Below the pieces are notes generated by a model that was not told the DNA's origin, searched no databases, and saw only the letters and a list, made by a program, of their open reading frames with translations. From Pseudomonadota bacterium (GTDB lineage: Bacteria > Pseudomonadota > Alphaproteobacteria > Rhizobiales > Hyphomicrobiaceae), in NCBI GenBank assembly GCA_023430315.1, contig JAEZAW010000110.1, forward strand, positions 1 through 38,163: a stretch of DNA of 38,163 nt, in the 5' to 3' direction. The position numbers and the translations under genes are program-made. Below, one piece after another: positions 30,817 to 38,163 of the stretch. Position 1 is the first letter of the stretch; every line of letters begins with the position of its first letter.

Positions 30817-31182
30817 TCAGTGGATGGCTTGGTCGCTCACCACCGTCAGCCTGCTCTTTGCGGCGGGCGCGCGTTTTTCCACCTGACCGATCGCCTCGAC
30901 ATACCGGCGCACGTTAAAGGCACTCGCGCAGATCTCCTCAATCTGCTCGGCTGCTCCCGGGCCCTCGGCAAAGTCGAACCAATTAGCGAAGAGCACGGCG
31001 CGAAGATCATCCACTGTGAACTCTGGATGCCGCACGACCTTTTCGAACGCCCGGTAGAACCACACCGTCACATCGTCCTCGGGCCGAGCCGAATAGAGCG
31101 ACTGACACCACTCGGCGATCGGCCGGTAGAGCTCAATGTGGCGACTGAACTGGGCGAGGCCGGCCCCTTGAATGACTTTCAT
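30817..31182 (-). CDS. Hypothetical protein, 121 residues
   Basis: MKVIQGAGLAQFSRHIELYR onward. A well-formed alpha-helical protein with aromatic-rich segments (VTVWFYRAFEKVVRHPEFTV, LRAVLFANWFDFAEGPG) and a basic C-terminus. No cysteine cluster and no membrane span. It is first in the minus-strand run leading to the zinc-ribbon and coiled-coil genes. I do not recognise the family. Confidence 0.6.
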   Translation of the reverse strand: MKVIQGAGLAQFSRHIELYRPIAEWCQSLYSARPEDDVTVWFYRAFEKVVRHPEFTVDDLRAVLFANWFDFAEGPGAAEQIEEICASAFNVRRYVEAIGQVEKRAPAAKSRLTVVSDQAIH

Positions 31183-31279
31183 GCCTAGGCTCCACTGACT
31201 GTTGCCTCGGAACTCTTGACGAGCACGTGACCTCGGCTGGAAGGTGCGCGCGCGCTGTGCCTACGGCAATCGAGAGGGC

Positions 31280-31468
31280 ATGAAATCCATCCGAGCCTGC
31301 ACCTTCAACGCCTATCTGGACCTCCCGACGCTGCTTTGGACGCGCGGTCGCGAAATGCAGTTGGTGGGGCTCGGAGAGCGGTTGAAATGCCCAGCGTGCG
31401 GCTCACGCGAGGTGTCGGTGATGTTCGTTCCGCCGGCAGGTGCGTCGAGGCAACAGGCTCGCGCTTAG
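31280..31468 (+). CDS. Small zinc-ribbon protein, 62 residues
   Basis: MKSIRACTFNAYLDLPTLLW onward, with a C-terminal half-ribbon RLKCPACGSREVSVMFVPPA. The CPACGSR knuckle and the following VxVxFxPP strand are typical of short zinc-ribbon proteins in this group. The N-terminal partner knuckle is reduced to one Cys (RAC), so metal binding may be impaired. GAGAGGG precedes the ATG. Confidence 0.6.
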   Translation: MKSIRACTFNAYLDLPTLLWTRGREMQLVGLGERLKCPACGSREVSVMFVPPAGASRQQARA

Positions 31469-31700
31469 GCCGAATTGCCGTTTACGGCAAGCGCGTAGGT
31501 GTCCTGCGCGCCCCATTGGCTTGCGCGACCGCGGACCCTTCAGCGGAATCGCCTATCCTGTCCGTCCCGCTCGCGCGACGCGCCGCAAGTTGCGCTCGGC
31601 CGAAAGCTGTGCCCCCGCACCTAGGCAACGGATTGGTTGGCTTCGGCGTTTTGATGCCGCCCCAAAGCCAGCCCCGTTATGTCAGCCATGGGAAAAGCAC

Positions 31701-31922
31701 GTGAACACGCAACTGCGAGAAGTTCTCGATTCCAGCGAATACGACGAAGAGACGCGTCGAATGCTGATGGGCGTTTACGACTACATCGAAAAGCATTATG
31801 AGATGAGCGACGCGGAAGCGCTTGCAGTCGTTCAGCGGATTCTGGAAATCGCGCAATCTGGTCAACGAATGCCCGAAATTATTGAGCGCCATGCTGCGCC
31901 TGCGAGACTACAGGACAAATAG
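31701..31922 (+). CDS. Hypothetical helical protein, 73 residues
   Basis: GTG start (VNTQLREVLDSSEYDEETRR) with a purine-rich GGGAAAA upstream. The protein is acidic and helical, with YDYIEKHYEMSDAEALAVVQ as its core. Codon use is consistent with a gene. No family recognised. Confidence 0.5.
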   Translation: MNTQLREVLDSSEYDEETRRMLMGVYDYIEKHYEMSDAEALAVVQRILEIAQSGQRMPEIIERHAAPARLQDK

Positions 31923-32364
31923 GCAGGAACACTCTCCCTCGCTTCGGCGTCTAAAGATTGAGGGCCGTTACCCCCACGCGCCCTCTAAACTGGCGTCGCA
32001 GAGCCATCAGCCATGTGCGCGACGTCAGGCCGCCCCGCGCTCCGCCTTCCCCCGATCAGCGGCGCGGGGTGGTATGTCGAAGCTCACGACGAGGTTCGAC
32101 CTCCCCACGCGAGCCCCCACCTCAATTCTCATCGACGGCGCTTGAGTTCGTCACCGACCGAGCAACGCCAGGATACTGCTCGGGACAGGTTCGGAAATTC
32201 TGCGTAATGCCGCTGGCTCGCGTTCCTGGACCCGCCCCTTGTTTTGTGTGTCCAGCGCGTAACCTCCTGCTCGGTTCGTTGTTAAAGACAATCAGCAAGC
32301 CGCATGTCCCCCATATGCGGGCATATCGCCAGCCCGGTCGTTTCCCCATGTCAGCGCTCATACG
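31923..32364. other. Intergenic, no gene seen
   Basis: No frame with gene-like codon use. One short hairpin (CCGCAT 32300-32305 with ATGCGG 32315-32320) is of unknown meaning. Confidence 0.45.
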
Positions 32365-32405
32365 AACCCGGCCTCGCCCGTCCCCGGCGAGCTGGGTTTT
32401 CCTTT
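32365..32405 (+). terminator. Intrinsic-terminator-like hairpin
   Basis: AACCCGGCCTCGCC (32365-32378) pairs with GGCGAGCTGGGTT (32386-32398) with one bulge, and is followed by TTTCCTTTG. No gene ends immediately before it, so it may belong to a lost gene. Confidence 0.45.
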
Positions 32406-32433
32406 GTTTGACGGATGGGCCCGAAGCGTCTGT

Positions 32434-32550
32434 CTAGCCGTCGGGGAGCAAGTCGCCGTGCCAGCGATGACAGCGGTCGTGCTCTTCTCGTAACCATGCT
32501 GTGAAGCAATCCATGGTCGCTGCGAACTTCAGCCACCCCGTGCGCGTATC
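32434..32550 (-). pseudogene. Possible C-terminal gene remnant
   Basis: The minus strand reads GWLKFAATMDCFTAWLREEH, then DRCHRWHGDLLPDG and a stop at 32434. This is protein-like (amphipathic, His/Cys/Trp-rich) but has no start. It may be the end of a lost gene of unknown family. Confidence 0.3.
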
Positions 32551-32639
32551 GCATGGGCCAGCCTGTCGGTCTGGTCGACAGGGCCTTCTTGCCTGCTCGC
32601 CAAATAAGAGGGACGGAGAGCCCCAGGAATGATCGCGCC

Positions 32640-33176
32640 ATGGCACTGATTGGCTACGCCCGCTCAGGAAAAGATCTGGAATTGCAAATTGGCCAACTAA
32701 AGGAATCCGGATGCCGGACCGTCCGAATAGAGGTGCACTCCCGAACAGCGCCGGCGGAGTGCAAAGAACTATCCACCGCGGTGAAGCACCTTAAGCCTGG
32801 CGACACGCTGATTGCGACGAGGTTGGATTGCTTGGCTCATAGCATCGAGGACTTGCGAGTCGTGGTTAGCGCGGTACGCTCGCAGAAGGCTCATTTGAAG
32901 GTACTGGCACCGGACCTCGACACCAGCACATCATCTGGACGGTGGTTTATCAAGATGCTGGACATCTTCGCTGCGTTTGAAGGCAACCTGCATCGCGAGC
33001 GGCAAGCATTGTCCGCCGCGAGGTCGCGCGCAGCTGGCAAGTATCTTCGAGGCCGCCCACGCTCAATTGATGCCGAAGCGGCTCTACAGCTCAAATGCGA
33101 TGGCCTCAGAGTGTCGGAGATCGCGAGGAGATTGGGTGTGAGCCGCTCGACGGTTTACAGGTCGATGAAGGACTAG
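32640..33176 (+). CDS. Serine recombinase/resolvase, degenerate catalytic site
   Basis: A 178-residue protein of the small resolvase class: MALIGYARSGKDLELQIGQL at the N-terminus, TLIATRLDCLAHSIEDL, and a C-terminal helix-turn-helix ISGRPRS-type ending VSEIARRLGVSRSTVYRSMK. The catalytic YARVST motif is shortened to YARSGK, so the usual serine position is uncertain, and two conserved arginines (TRLDRLARS in active members) are Cys and His. DNA binding may survive while recombination is doubtful. It marks an old mobile-element insertion; no inverted ends or transposase were seen. Confidence 0.8.
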   Translation: MALIGYARSGKDLELQIGQLKESGCRTVRIEVHSRTAPAECKELSTAVKHLKPGDTLIATRLDCLAHSIEDLRVVVSAVRSQKAHLKVLAPDLDTSTSSGRWFIKMLDIFAAFEGNLHRERQALSAARSRAAGKYLRGRPRSIDAEAALQLKCDGLRVSEIARRLGVSRSTVYRSMKD

Positions 33177-33224
33177 CTGGAGCTATTGCAGCCCGTTCGT
33201 GGCTACGCCGTGCGGAGCGGCGGC

Positions 33225-34364
33225 CTATTGTGGGTTAACCAGCTGTTTACTCCCACTGGAACGAACTTTGGCGATCCAGCGAGAAGTAGCCCTCGCAATC
33301 GAGTGGAATGGAAACTCAATTGTAACAGCAAAAATAAAACTGACGCACAAGATAAACATGAAATGGTAGAGCCAGGTGGTGCGGAAACCCGCGCTAATCG
33401 CAGGAAGCAACCCGGTCATTGCAATGGCGGGCATATGGAAGAGGTACAACGAATAACTCCAAGCCCCCGCCCATTCTAATGCAGCGAGCGGGCGATGATG
33501 TTGAAAGTGGCGCAACTCCATAAGCAACCAAATTGATGCAACAGCGGCAAATAGGGTCAGCGTCCACGGATAGCCGACTTTCAGGTAATAGCGAGCGTAA
33601 TTGCATACGAGGGCGAGCAGAAAGACACCGATTCGCCACGCCCAAATGGATGGTGCTTCACCGCCGATCCCACGGCGGCGAACGTGTTCAGCTAATTGGC
33701 ATCCCATTAGCCAAGGCGGCAATCCAAGAAGCCACGCGGCATAAGGTCCCCACATCGGTAAGCTCGGAGTCGAAGGGTTTGAAGTGATAAGGACAACGCC
33801 AATTGCAGAGGTCATTAAGATCATTTCGAACCAGGTGACCCCTGAGCGGCGGCGGATCCATAAAATGCCCGGGTAGAGGCCGTAATAGATGAGCTCGGCC
33901 AAAAGGCTCCAAAGCACAGTCCGGTCGAAAAGACTAAGTCTAACATCCAGAACCGTAGTCGCCAGCCATATCGCAGGCAATATAGGGCCCGCTATGCGAA
34001 TATATCGGCGAGCAAAATACGCCGAGAGTGACGGCATAGCGTTGTTAATTGAGTAAGGATAGTGTATGCAGAAGCCAGATATAATGAAAAAGATAATGAC
34101 GGCCGGCTGTCCCTTAAAGCTGCAATCGTAGACCGTGGCCGCAATCCCTCCCACGACCGTCGTAGTATTAAAAAAAAGTCCGGCCTCGGGCACACGGAAG
34201 TGATATAGCACAACCCAAAGCGCACAAAGGAATCTTATCGTATCCAACCCAGCGAAATGAATACGTTGGAGCTCGGCCGTTTCAGAAATCGGCTGCGTGC
34301 GAAAATCAGCCAAGGTCGATCCCACGAGGCCATTTCGACTAGATTTACACCCTACGTGCTCCAC
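33225..34364 (-). CDS. Membrane acyltransferase (acyltransferase 3 family)
   Basis: A 379-residue protein with about ten hydrophobic segments. Family marks: an N-terminal RFLCALWVVLYHFRVPEAGL with the catalytic-type His, then VIIFFIISGFCIHYPYSINN and ARRYIRIAGPILPAIWLATT. Such enzymes O-acetylate polysaccharides or lipids at the inner membrane. The start (GTG at 34364) is uncertain. The sequence is clearly more AT-rich than its surroundings, with several A and T runs, suggesting horizontal transfer. It lies beside the resolvase gene. Confidence 0.85.
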   Translation of the reverse strand: MEHVGCKSSRNGLVGSTLADFRTQPISETAELQRIHFAGLDTIRFLCALWVVLYHFRVPEAGLFFNTTTVVGGIAATVYDCSFKGQPAVIIFFIISGFCIHYPYSINNAMPSLSAYFARRYIRIAGPILPAIWLATTVLDVRLSLFDRTVLWSLLAELIYYGLYPGILWIRRRSGVTWFEMILMTSAIGVVLITSNPSTPSLPMWGPYAAWLLGLPPWLMGCQLAEHVRRRGIGGEAPSIWAWRIGVFLLALVCNYARYYLKVGYPWTLTLFAAVASIWLLMELRHFQHHRPLAALEWAGAWSYSLYLFHMPAIAMTGLLPAISAGFRTTWLYHFMFILCVSFIFAVTIEFPFHSIARATSRWIAKVRSSGSKQLVNPQ

Positions 34365-34555
34365 GCAATGTAGAAAAAGGTTGCGTATTGGTACAGTTAA
34401 CGGCAGGCCTCGTTGTGGTGGGTTGAAATCCTTGGCGCGCCGCTTGGCGACTAGGGCCTTGGAGCGTCTCGCAAAGTCTGACCGGACACCGCCGCGCGCT
34501 CCCCCGCGCGGCGTGTTTCCCCCCGGTGCTTAGGCGTTGCGTGGGTTATTGCCGC

Positions 34556-35029
34556 CTAGCGGTTAAGCACCACGATTGCCGCGTTAAGTGAACCTGCGTA
34601 GAGGACTAGGCCAGATAGTGCGAGTAGCCAAGGGGCGAGGCGGTCAACGCGAAACGCGACGATGATAGTGGCAGTGAGCGCGATCGCGATACCGACAATC
34701 ACTGCGAGACCGCCGCGGATGGCATGAAAACCGAAGAATATCGGCGACCACGCAGCATTGAGTGCAAGTTGCGCTAGAAACAGCCCTATGGCGTAGCTCG
34801 CATCCGCAGTGCCTTCACGCGCGCGTTCCCACAGTCGCCAAAGGCTGACGGCCATGAGAGCGTAGAGGATGTTCCAAGCGACTGGAAAGACCCAGTTGGG
34901 CGGCGTCCACGCCGGCTTATCTAGGAAAGCGTACCACCTCGGTATCTCGGGCTGGGTAACCAGAGCACCGGCTAATGCAACCGCGAAGCACAAAGCGAGA
35001 CAGGCTACTAGTCGAAGAGCTGAAGCCAT
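34556..35029 (-). CDS. tspO: TspO/MBR family protein
   Basis: A 157-residue protein with five membrane spans and the tryptophan-rich TspO signature: PRWYAFLDKPAWTPPNWVFP, then AWNILYALMAVSLWRLW, QLALNAAWSPIFFGFHA and a final SGLVLYAGSLNAAIVVLNR. TspO binds porphyrins and related ligands and acts in stress and tetrapyrrole regulation. The ATG (35029) follows directly on the TAG of the ligD remnant. Length is normal for the family. Confidence 0.93.
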   Translation of the reverse strand: MASALRLVACLALCFAVALAGALVTQPEIPRWYAFLDKPAWTPPNWVFPVAWNILYALMAVSLWRLWERAREGTADASYAIGLFLAQLALNAAWSPIFFGFHAIRGGLAVIVGIAIALTATIIVAFRVDRLAPWLLALSGLVLYAGSLNAAIVVLNR

Positions 35030-35700
35030 CTAGCCGTTGCCTCTCCAAACTGCGTGCCGCAGCATACCTGCCGTTGTGATGGTCCGATATTCGACATCCG
35101 CCTTGAGGCGTGGCTGCACCCAAATCGCCTTGGGCCGACCTGACACGACCACCGGTGGGCGATCGAGGTGGATCGTCGCGAGGCGCTGTCGGAGCTTCGC
35201 ACTCTGCCCCATGCTCCAGCCGGTGCCGACCTTGCCAACATAGACGAGCTCATGACCTTCTTTGCGCGCGAGGTGAAGGGCGGCAACCAATCCGTTGCCC
35301 TCGGGCGCGTAGCCGACGACGGTGAAGCTCTCGCGCGTGAGACACTTCACCATGATCCAGCTTTCCGTCCGGCCGGATCGGTACGGAGCATCAGCGCGCT
35401 TCGAAATAATGCCCTCCAGGCCCATCGCGCCGGCGTGCTTGAACATCTTCTGCCCGTTAACCGCCATGTGATGGGAGAACAGGATCGGTGGACTGACACC
35501 ACGGAGCAGTTCCTTCAGGACGCGCTGCGATAGCCGTCGAACTTGATCTCGTGCAGCCAATCGGCGCCAGATGGCACCGCGTCTCGCAATGTCGCGAGCT
35601 GCGGCTCGATGAAGCCGGGGAAGGCAGAGGGCTTTGCTCCAGCGAGCATCCGGGCCTCGAAGCGAGCCGGCGAGCGGTGAGTGGAAGTTCGCTTTGGCAT
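35030..35700 (-). pseudogene. ATP-dependent DNA ligase D remnant, internal deletion
   Basis: Two parts of a LigD ligase domain lie in different frames. Part 1 (about 35700-35520) ends in the nucleotidyl-transfer motif: PSGADWLHEIKFDGYR. Part 2 (about 35500-35030) resumes at VLKELLRG, then GLEGIISKRADAPYRSGRTE and SWIMVKC, and finishes with the OB domain (ELVYVGKVGTGWSMGQSAKL, EYRTITTAGMLRHA). About 100 residues between motif I and motif IV are missing, and the joint is frameshifted. No polymerase or phosphoesterase domain and no ku gene is nearby. Non-functional. Confidence 0.82.
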
Positions 35701-35866
35701 TGGGAATGTGAGGCTTGCGGGTCGGCCAACCTCTTGGTCCTTTGTCCCGGCTTTCGATACTTTGCTGGCGGCGATGATAACTCCGTTTCGGCGTCTCGCT
35801 TACTCCAACCACCTTAGGGATAGGTGATGAGGCTGCGCGCCCGACTTAAGTGGTGTCTCACATCCC

Positions 35867-36064
35867 TTAAGCAGCGCGAGCGTCGAAATCCGGTTGAAGC
35901 GCCCCCGTTAAGCCCAGTTCGTCTACTTTCTGCCTGATATCATGGAGCCGTCGATCTAGCGTGTCGGCGGCCTCGGTGAAGAGATCGCCACGCGATGTCA
36001 TCTCAGTCAATAGCGCGATTTCGAAGTCGCTCCATTGACCTTTCAGCTTCGCCACGTGGTTCAT
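35867..36064 (-). CDS. Small helical protein, KLKGQWS family, copy 2
   Basis: A 65-residue paralogue of the protein at 8338, starting MNHVAKLKGQWSDFEIALLT. The helices align along the whole length (TEAADTLDRRLHDIRQKVDE against the TEVADTLDRR segment of copy 1). The C-terminus differs. Possible helix-turn-helix; function unknown. It lies about 100 bp past the small basic gene at 36165, same strand. Confidence 0.7.
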   Translation of the reverse strand: MNHVAKLKGQWSDFEIALLTEMTSRGDLFTEAADTLDRRLHDIRQKVDELGLTGALQPDFDARAA

Positions 36065-36164
36065 TGCGACTCTCCGAGTGCCTTCGAGGCAATACGTCCA
36101 CCTCAGCCAAGAGTTACCCACTTTCTGACGACGGTGATGTTCCGGCAGGCACATCCATACGCCA

Positions 36165-36344
36165 TCAACGCTTGCGGTCGCCCTTGTCGCCCTGTCCAGG
36201 CTTCGATGCTGTTTTCGCTTTCTTGCGGCGGTCGGTCGCCAAAGAGCGTCCGACGTCATCGCTCTCTTTGAACTGGCCCTTCGGGTTGCGCCGCAGATAG
36301 CGCTTGTCACCGTTCGGCTCGATCAGTTCGCGTTTCGCGGCCAT
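36165..36344 (-). CDS. Small basic Lys/Arg-rich protein, copy B (complete)
   Basis: A 59-residue, strongly basic protein: MAAKRELIEPNGDKRYLRRN, then FKESDDVGRSLATDRRKKAK and a tail ending GDKGDRKR. AGGAG lies 7 bases before the ATG. Copy A at 720 is fused and truncated. Probably disordered and nucleic-acid associated, judging from charge alone; no known family motif. Confidence 0.72.
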   Translation of the reverse strand: MAAKRELIEPNGDKRYLRRNPKGQFKESDDVGRSLATDRRKKAKTASKPGQGDKGDRKR

Positions 36345-36518
36345 GGCGGGCTCCTTTGCTGACGGAGCTCGAAGGCGGGTGACAATGCTGCGGCGCATCC
36401 GCAGAGGGCTGCAAGCTAGTCCCGCCTTCGAGTTTCCGTGCCCGTTCAAACCTCTGCAGATTGCCTTGGTTCCACTCGACTTTAATTCGCGCGTTGCAGG
36501 AGCGCCTTTGCCTTTGTC

Positions 36519-36544
36519 GGAAACCACGTACCCTGGTCATCGTT
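36519..36544 (+). promoter_or_regulatory. Near-consensus EcfG-type promoter for the gene at 36575
   Basis: GGAAA (36519-36523), a 17-base spacer and CGTT (36541-36544), 30 bases before the ATG. One mismatch from consensus. Confidence 0.45.
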
Positions 36545-36574
36545 CTTTGGAGACGCCGCAGTTTAGAGGACGCG

Positions 36575-36742
36575 ATGCCCGATCTCACCGCTAAGCTAAC
36601 CTCCAAGGTCCTTCTCATATTTGAGCTCGAGGGATGGCAGGGGGTAGAGAACTACGCCAAGGCCAACCGGATACCGCTCGACGTCTGCCGCAAGATCGTC
36701 GCTGATTACCTCGCCACCGATCGCGGCGGTTTCATGCGCTAG
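36575..36742 (+). CDS. Hypothetical protein, 55 residues
   Basis: MPDLTAKLTSKVLLIFELEG onward; AGAGGA lies 5 bases before the ATG. It looks like a small three-helix domain, with WQGVENYAKANRIPLDVCRK as a possible helix-turn-helix. It precedes the gene at 36813 by 70 bp on the same strand and may share its transcript. Confidence 0.6.
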   Translation: MPDLTAKLTSKVLLIFELEGWQGVENYAKANRIPLDVCRKIVADYLATDRGGFMR

Positions 36743-36812
36743 GCGTCCCTTCGGCAACTTCCAGTTCATTGGAGCGTTGCCGGCGTGCAGTTCTCAAGCA
36801 CAGGAGAGCCCC

Positions 36813-37310
36813 ATGGCAGACAAGGCATCCTTCTCAACAGATGAGTGGCCCAAGATCGTTGGCAGCCCAATCCTCGCCGGCATGGCCGTGACGCTCGCGG
36901 ATCCGAGTGGGCTATGGGGCACCCTCAAAGAGGGGATGGCTAGCGCCTACGCCCTCATGGAGGCCAAGAAGGATGCTGGCGCGAGCAGCCTCGTCAAGGC
37001 CATCGTCGCCGAGCTCGAGACGTCGGAAGGGCGCACCATGGCACGCGACGCCTTTAAGGCTCAGCTGACGGCCAAGACGCCGGCCGAACTCAAGGCGCAG
37101 GCCATTGCTGCTTTGGGCGCGGTATCTCAGCTCGTCGACGCCAAAGCCGGTGCTGATGCGCCGGCTTTCAAGATCTGGCTGAGTGGGATCGCAGAGCGGG
37201 TCGCCGAGGCGGCCAAGGAAGGCGGCTTTCTGGGCTTTGGTGGCGTTCCAGTAAGCGATGCCGAGAAGGCGACGCTGGCAGAGGTGTCAGGCGCGCTTCG
37301 AGTTAGCTGA
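36813..37310 (+). CDS. Hypothetical helical protein, 165 residues
   Basis: MADKASFSTDEWPKIVGSPI onward, with AGGAGAG 5-6 bases before the ATG. Nearly all-helical and Ala-rich. Recognisable points are VTLADPSGLWGTLKEGMASA near residue 30 and the C-terminal GGFLGFGGVPVSDAEKATLA. Proteins like this are frequent and uncharacterised in Bradyrhizobium (from memory). The glycine-rich GFLGFGG segment could be a membrane-contact or interaction site. Probably cytoplasmic. Confidence 0.75.
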   Translation: MADKASFSTDEWPKIVGSPILAGMAVTLADPSGLWGTLKEGMASAYALMEAKKDAGASSLVKAIVAELETSEGRTMARDAFKAQLTAKTPAELKAQAIAALGAVSQLVDAKAGADAPAFKIWLSGIAERVAEAAKEGGFLGFGGVPVSDAEKATLAEVSGALRVS

Positions 37311-37329
37311 CGACCCGACCAGGGCAATC

Positions 37330-37509
37330 TTACCGGACCGGCATCTCACTGACTTGCCGATCGACCAGCGGTCGTTCATTTGCCGGTCCAGGCAGGCTGA
37401 AGATCGTGAAGCTAATCACGGCGATAAGAAGAGCAACGGATAAATAGAACACCCACTCCCATCGCACTTGCTGCCGCGTGAGCGGCTGGTCAAACTCCTG
37501 GATCGCCAT
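37330..37509 (-). CDS. Small single-span membrane protein, 59 residues
   Basis: MAIQEFDQPLTRQQVRWEWV, then one span (VFYLSVALLIAVISFTIFSL), then a periplasmic tail PGPANERPLVDRQVSEMPVR. GGGAGG lies 7 bases before the ATG. An exact EcfG-type promoter is 29 bases further up. It resembles the small membrane proteins at 6836-7509 and 10934-11404 in design but not clearly in sequence. It converges on the gene at 36813. Confidence 0.75.
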   Translation of the reverse strand: MAIQEFDQPLTRQQVRWEWVFYLSVALLIAVISFTIFSLPGPANERPLVDRQVSEMPVR

Positions 37510-37537
37510 CGTCGCACCTCCCAGACTATGATTGGCA

Positions 37538-37562
37538 AACGTGCCCGCGCGTCCGGCGTTCC
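37538..37562 (-). promoter_or_regulatory. Sigma-EcfG-type promoter for the membrane protein at 37330
   Basis: On the minus strand GGAAC (37562-37558), a 16-base spacer and CGTT (37541-37538), 29 bases before the ATG at 37509. Exact match. Confidence 0.75.
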
Positions 37563-37651
37563 AGGTGCGGGAGGGTATTCACCAGGAGGTTCGATGGCGG
37601 CCGACGAACCTGATTTTTGTCCGATGTGTCGGCCGCTGTTGTAGGTTGCAA

Positions 37652-38163
37652 ATGTGCGGACGCGTCTTTGTCAAATCCTCTTTCGCCGAGCTGATGGCGG
37701 CATTTGCCGACGTGCGCCGCGGAGACAATCTTGCCGGCCTCGAACAGGGACCACGCCACAACGGCGCTCCGTCGCTCATTTATCCAATCATTGTGCGTGA
37801 CGCGCGCTCTGTGCGTGGTGCATTCACGGAGGCCCGATGGGGATTGGTGCCTCCTGGGCGAAAGAGGCCAAGCCGAAGGTGCAGCCGGCGAACGCGCGCT
37901 GCGAGTCGATCAAGACGAACGGCATGTTCCGTGGAGCGTATGGATCGCGCCGCTGCCTGGTGCCCGTCGACGGCTATTTCGAGTGGAAGGCAATCAAGGG
38001 CATCAAGCAACCCTACGCGTTGGCCATGGCCGACGGACGCCCGTTCTGCCTCGCGGGAATCTGGGAGAGCCGCCCTGATCCCGCTCTGCGCCCGGGCACA
38101 GAACCGAAAACATTCGCGATTGTTACCTGCACGCCGAATGAGCTCGCTTCGACCATCCACGAC
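37652..38163 (+). pseudogene. SRAP (YedK/HMCES-type), copy B, frameshifted and cut by the window edge
   Basis: Begins MCGRVFVKSSFAELMAAFAD like copy A and stays in frame through ARWGLVP. A single base is then missing relative to copy A (near 37849-37851), so Asn, Glu and His of the active site are in another frame. Reading one base over restores WAKEAKPKVQPANARCES, GYFEW and STIHD up to the edge. Identity to copy A is patchy: long near-identical blocks alternate with diverged ones, suggesting gene conversion. Without the lost base the gene would be functional as far as visible. Confidence 0.85.

Noticed and set aside
1..38163. CRISPR array, tRNA, rRNA or replication origin
   Set aside because: No regularly spaced repeats, cloverleaf-like sequences, rRNA or origin features were seen in reading both strands.

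Overview
The window looks like accessory chromosome of a GC-rich alphaproteobacterium of the order Hyphomicrobiales, most likely Bradyrhizobium or a close relative. The reasons are the many small soil-stress genes, an HWE-type histidine kinase, a ROSE-like RNA thermometer in front of hsp20, and repeated sigma-EcfG-type promoter sequences (GGAAC-N16/17-CGTT). I saw no tRNA, rRNA, CRISPR array or replication gene. The genus is an inference from gene style only.

Layout. 1-3.7 kb: small stress genes (acidic-tail protein, PHA granule-region protein, CsbD, GlsB/YeaQ plus DUF4112, a secreted Pro/Lys/Gln-rich protein, an MddA/NnrU-like membrane methyltransferase). 3.75-8.9 kb: an SRAP (YedK/HMCES-type) gene coupled to a small protein, remnants of further copies of that pair, and a two-gene candidate graspetide (omega-ester/amide RiPP) system made of a 170-residue putative precursor and an MvdD-type ATP-grasp ligase. 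6.8-11.4 kb: small single-membrane-span proteins, hsp20 with its thermometer, and small unknowns. 11.5-13.1 kb: a frameshifted, prophage-like remnant. 14.4-24.0 kb: a LuxR/TPR regulator, FAD oxidoreductase, four SAM methyltransferases, OsmC and an AraC regulator, interspersed with remnants of DUF4242, von Willebrand A and alpha/beta-hydrolase genes; this reads as a decayed metabolic locus. 24.4-27.5 kb: a signalling block (GAF-PAS-HWE kinase, Crp/Fnr protein, single-domain response regulator). 27.9-31.9 kb: a second copy of the acidic-tail/PHA gene pair, a frameshifted RelA/SpoT-type HD hydrolase, coiled-coil paralogues and zinc-ribbon proteins. 32.6-35.7 kb: a degenerate serine recombinase, an AT-richer acyltransferase, TspO and a collapsed ligD. 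35.9 kb to the end: more small stress-type genes and a second, frameshifted SRAP copy running off the window.

How it fits together. Eleven exact GGAAC-N16/17-CGTT sites were found by eye; all lie in non-coding DNA in front of a gene and point into it, whereas well under one is expected by chance. The window is therefore best read as a general-stress-response island, built by repeated duplication of small genes and partly eroded by deletion, short tandem duplication and single-base frameshifts. The graspetide pair sits between copies of the SRAP-linked small gene and looks like a later insertion.
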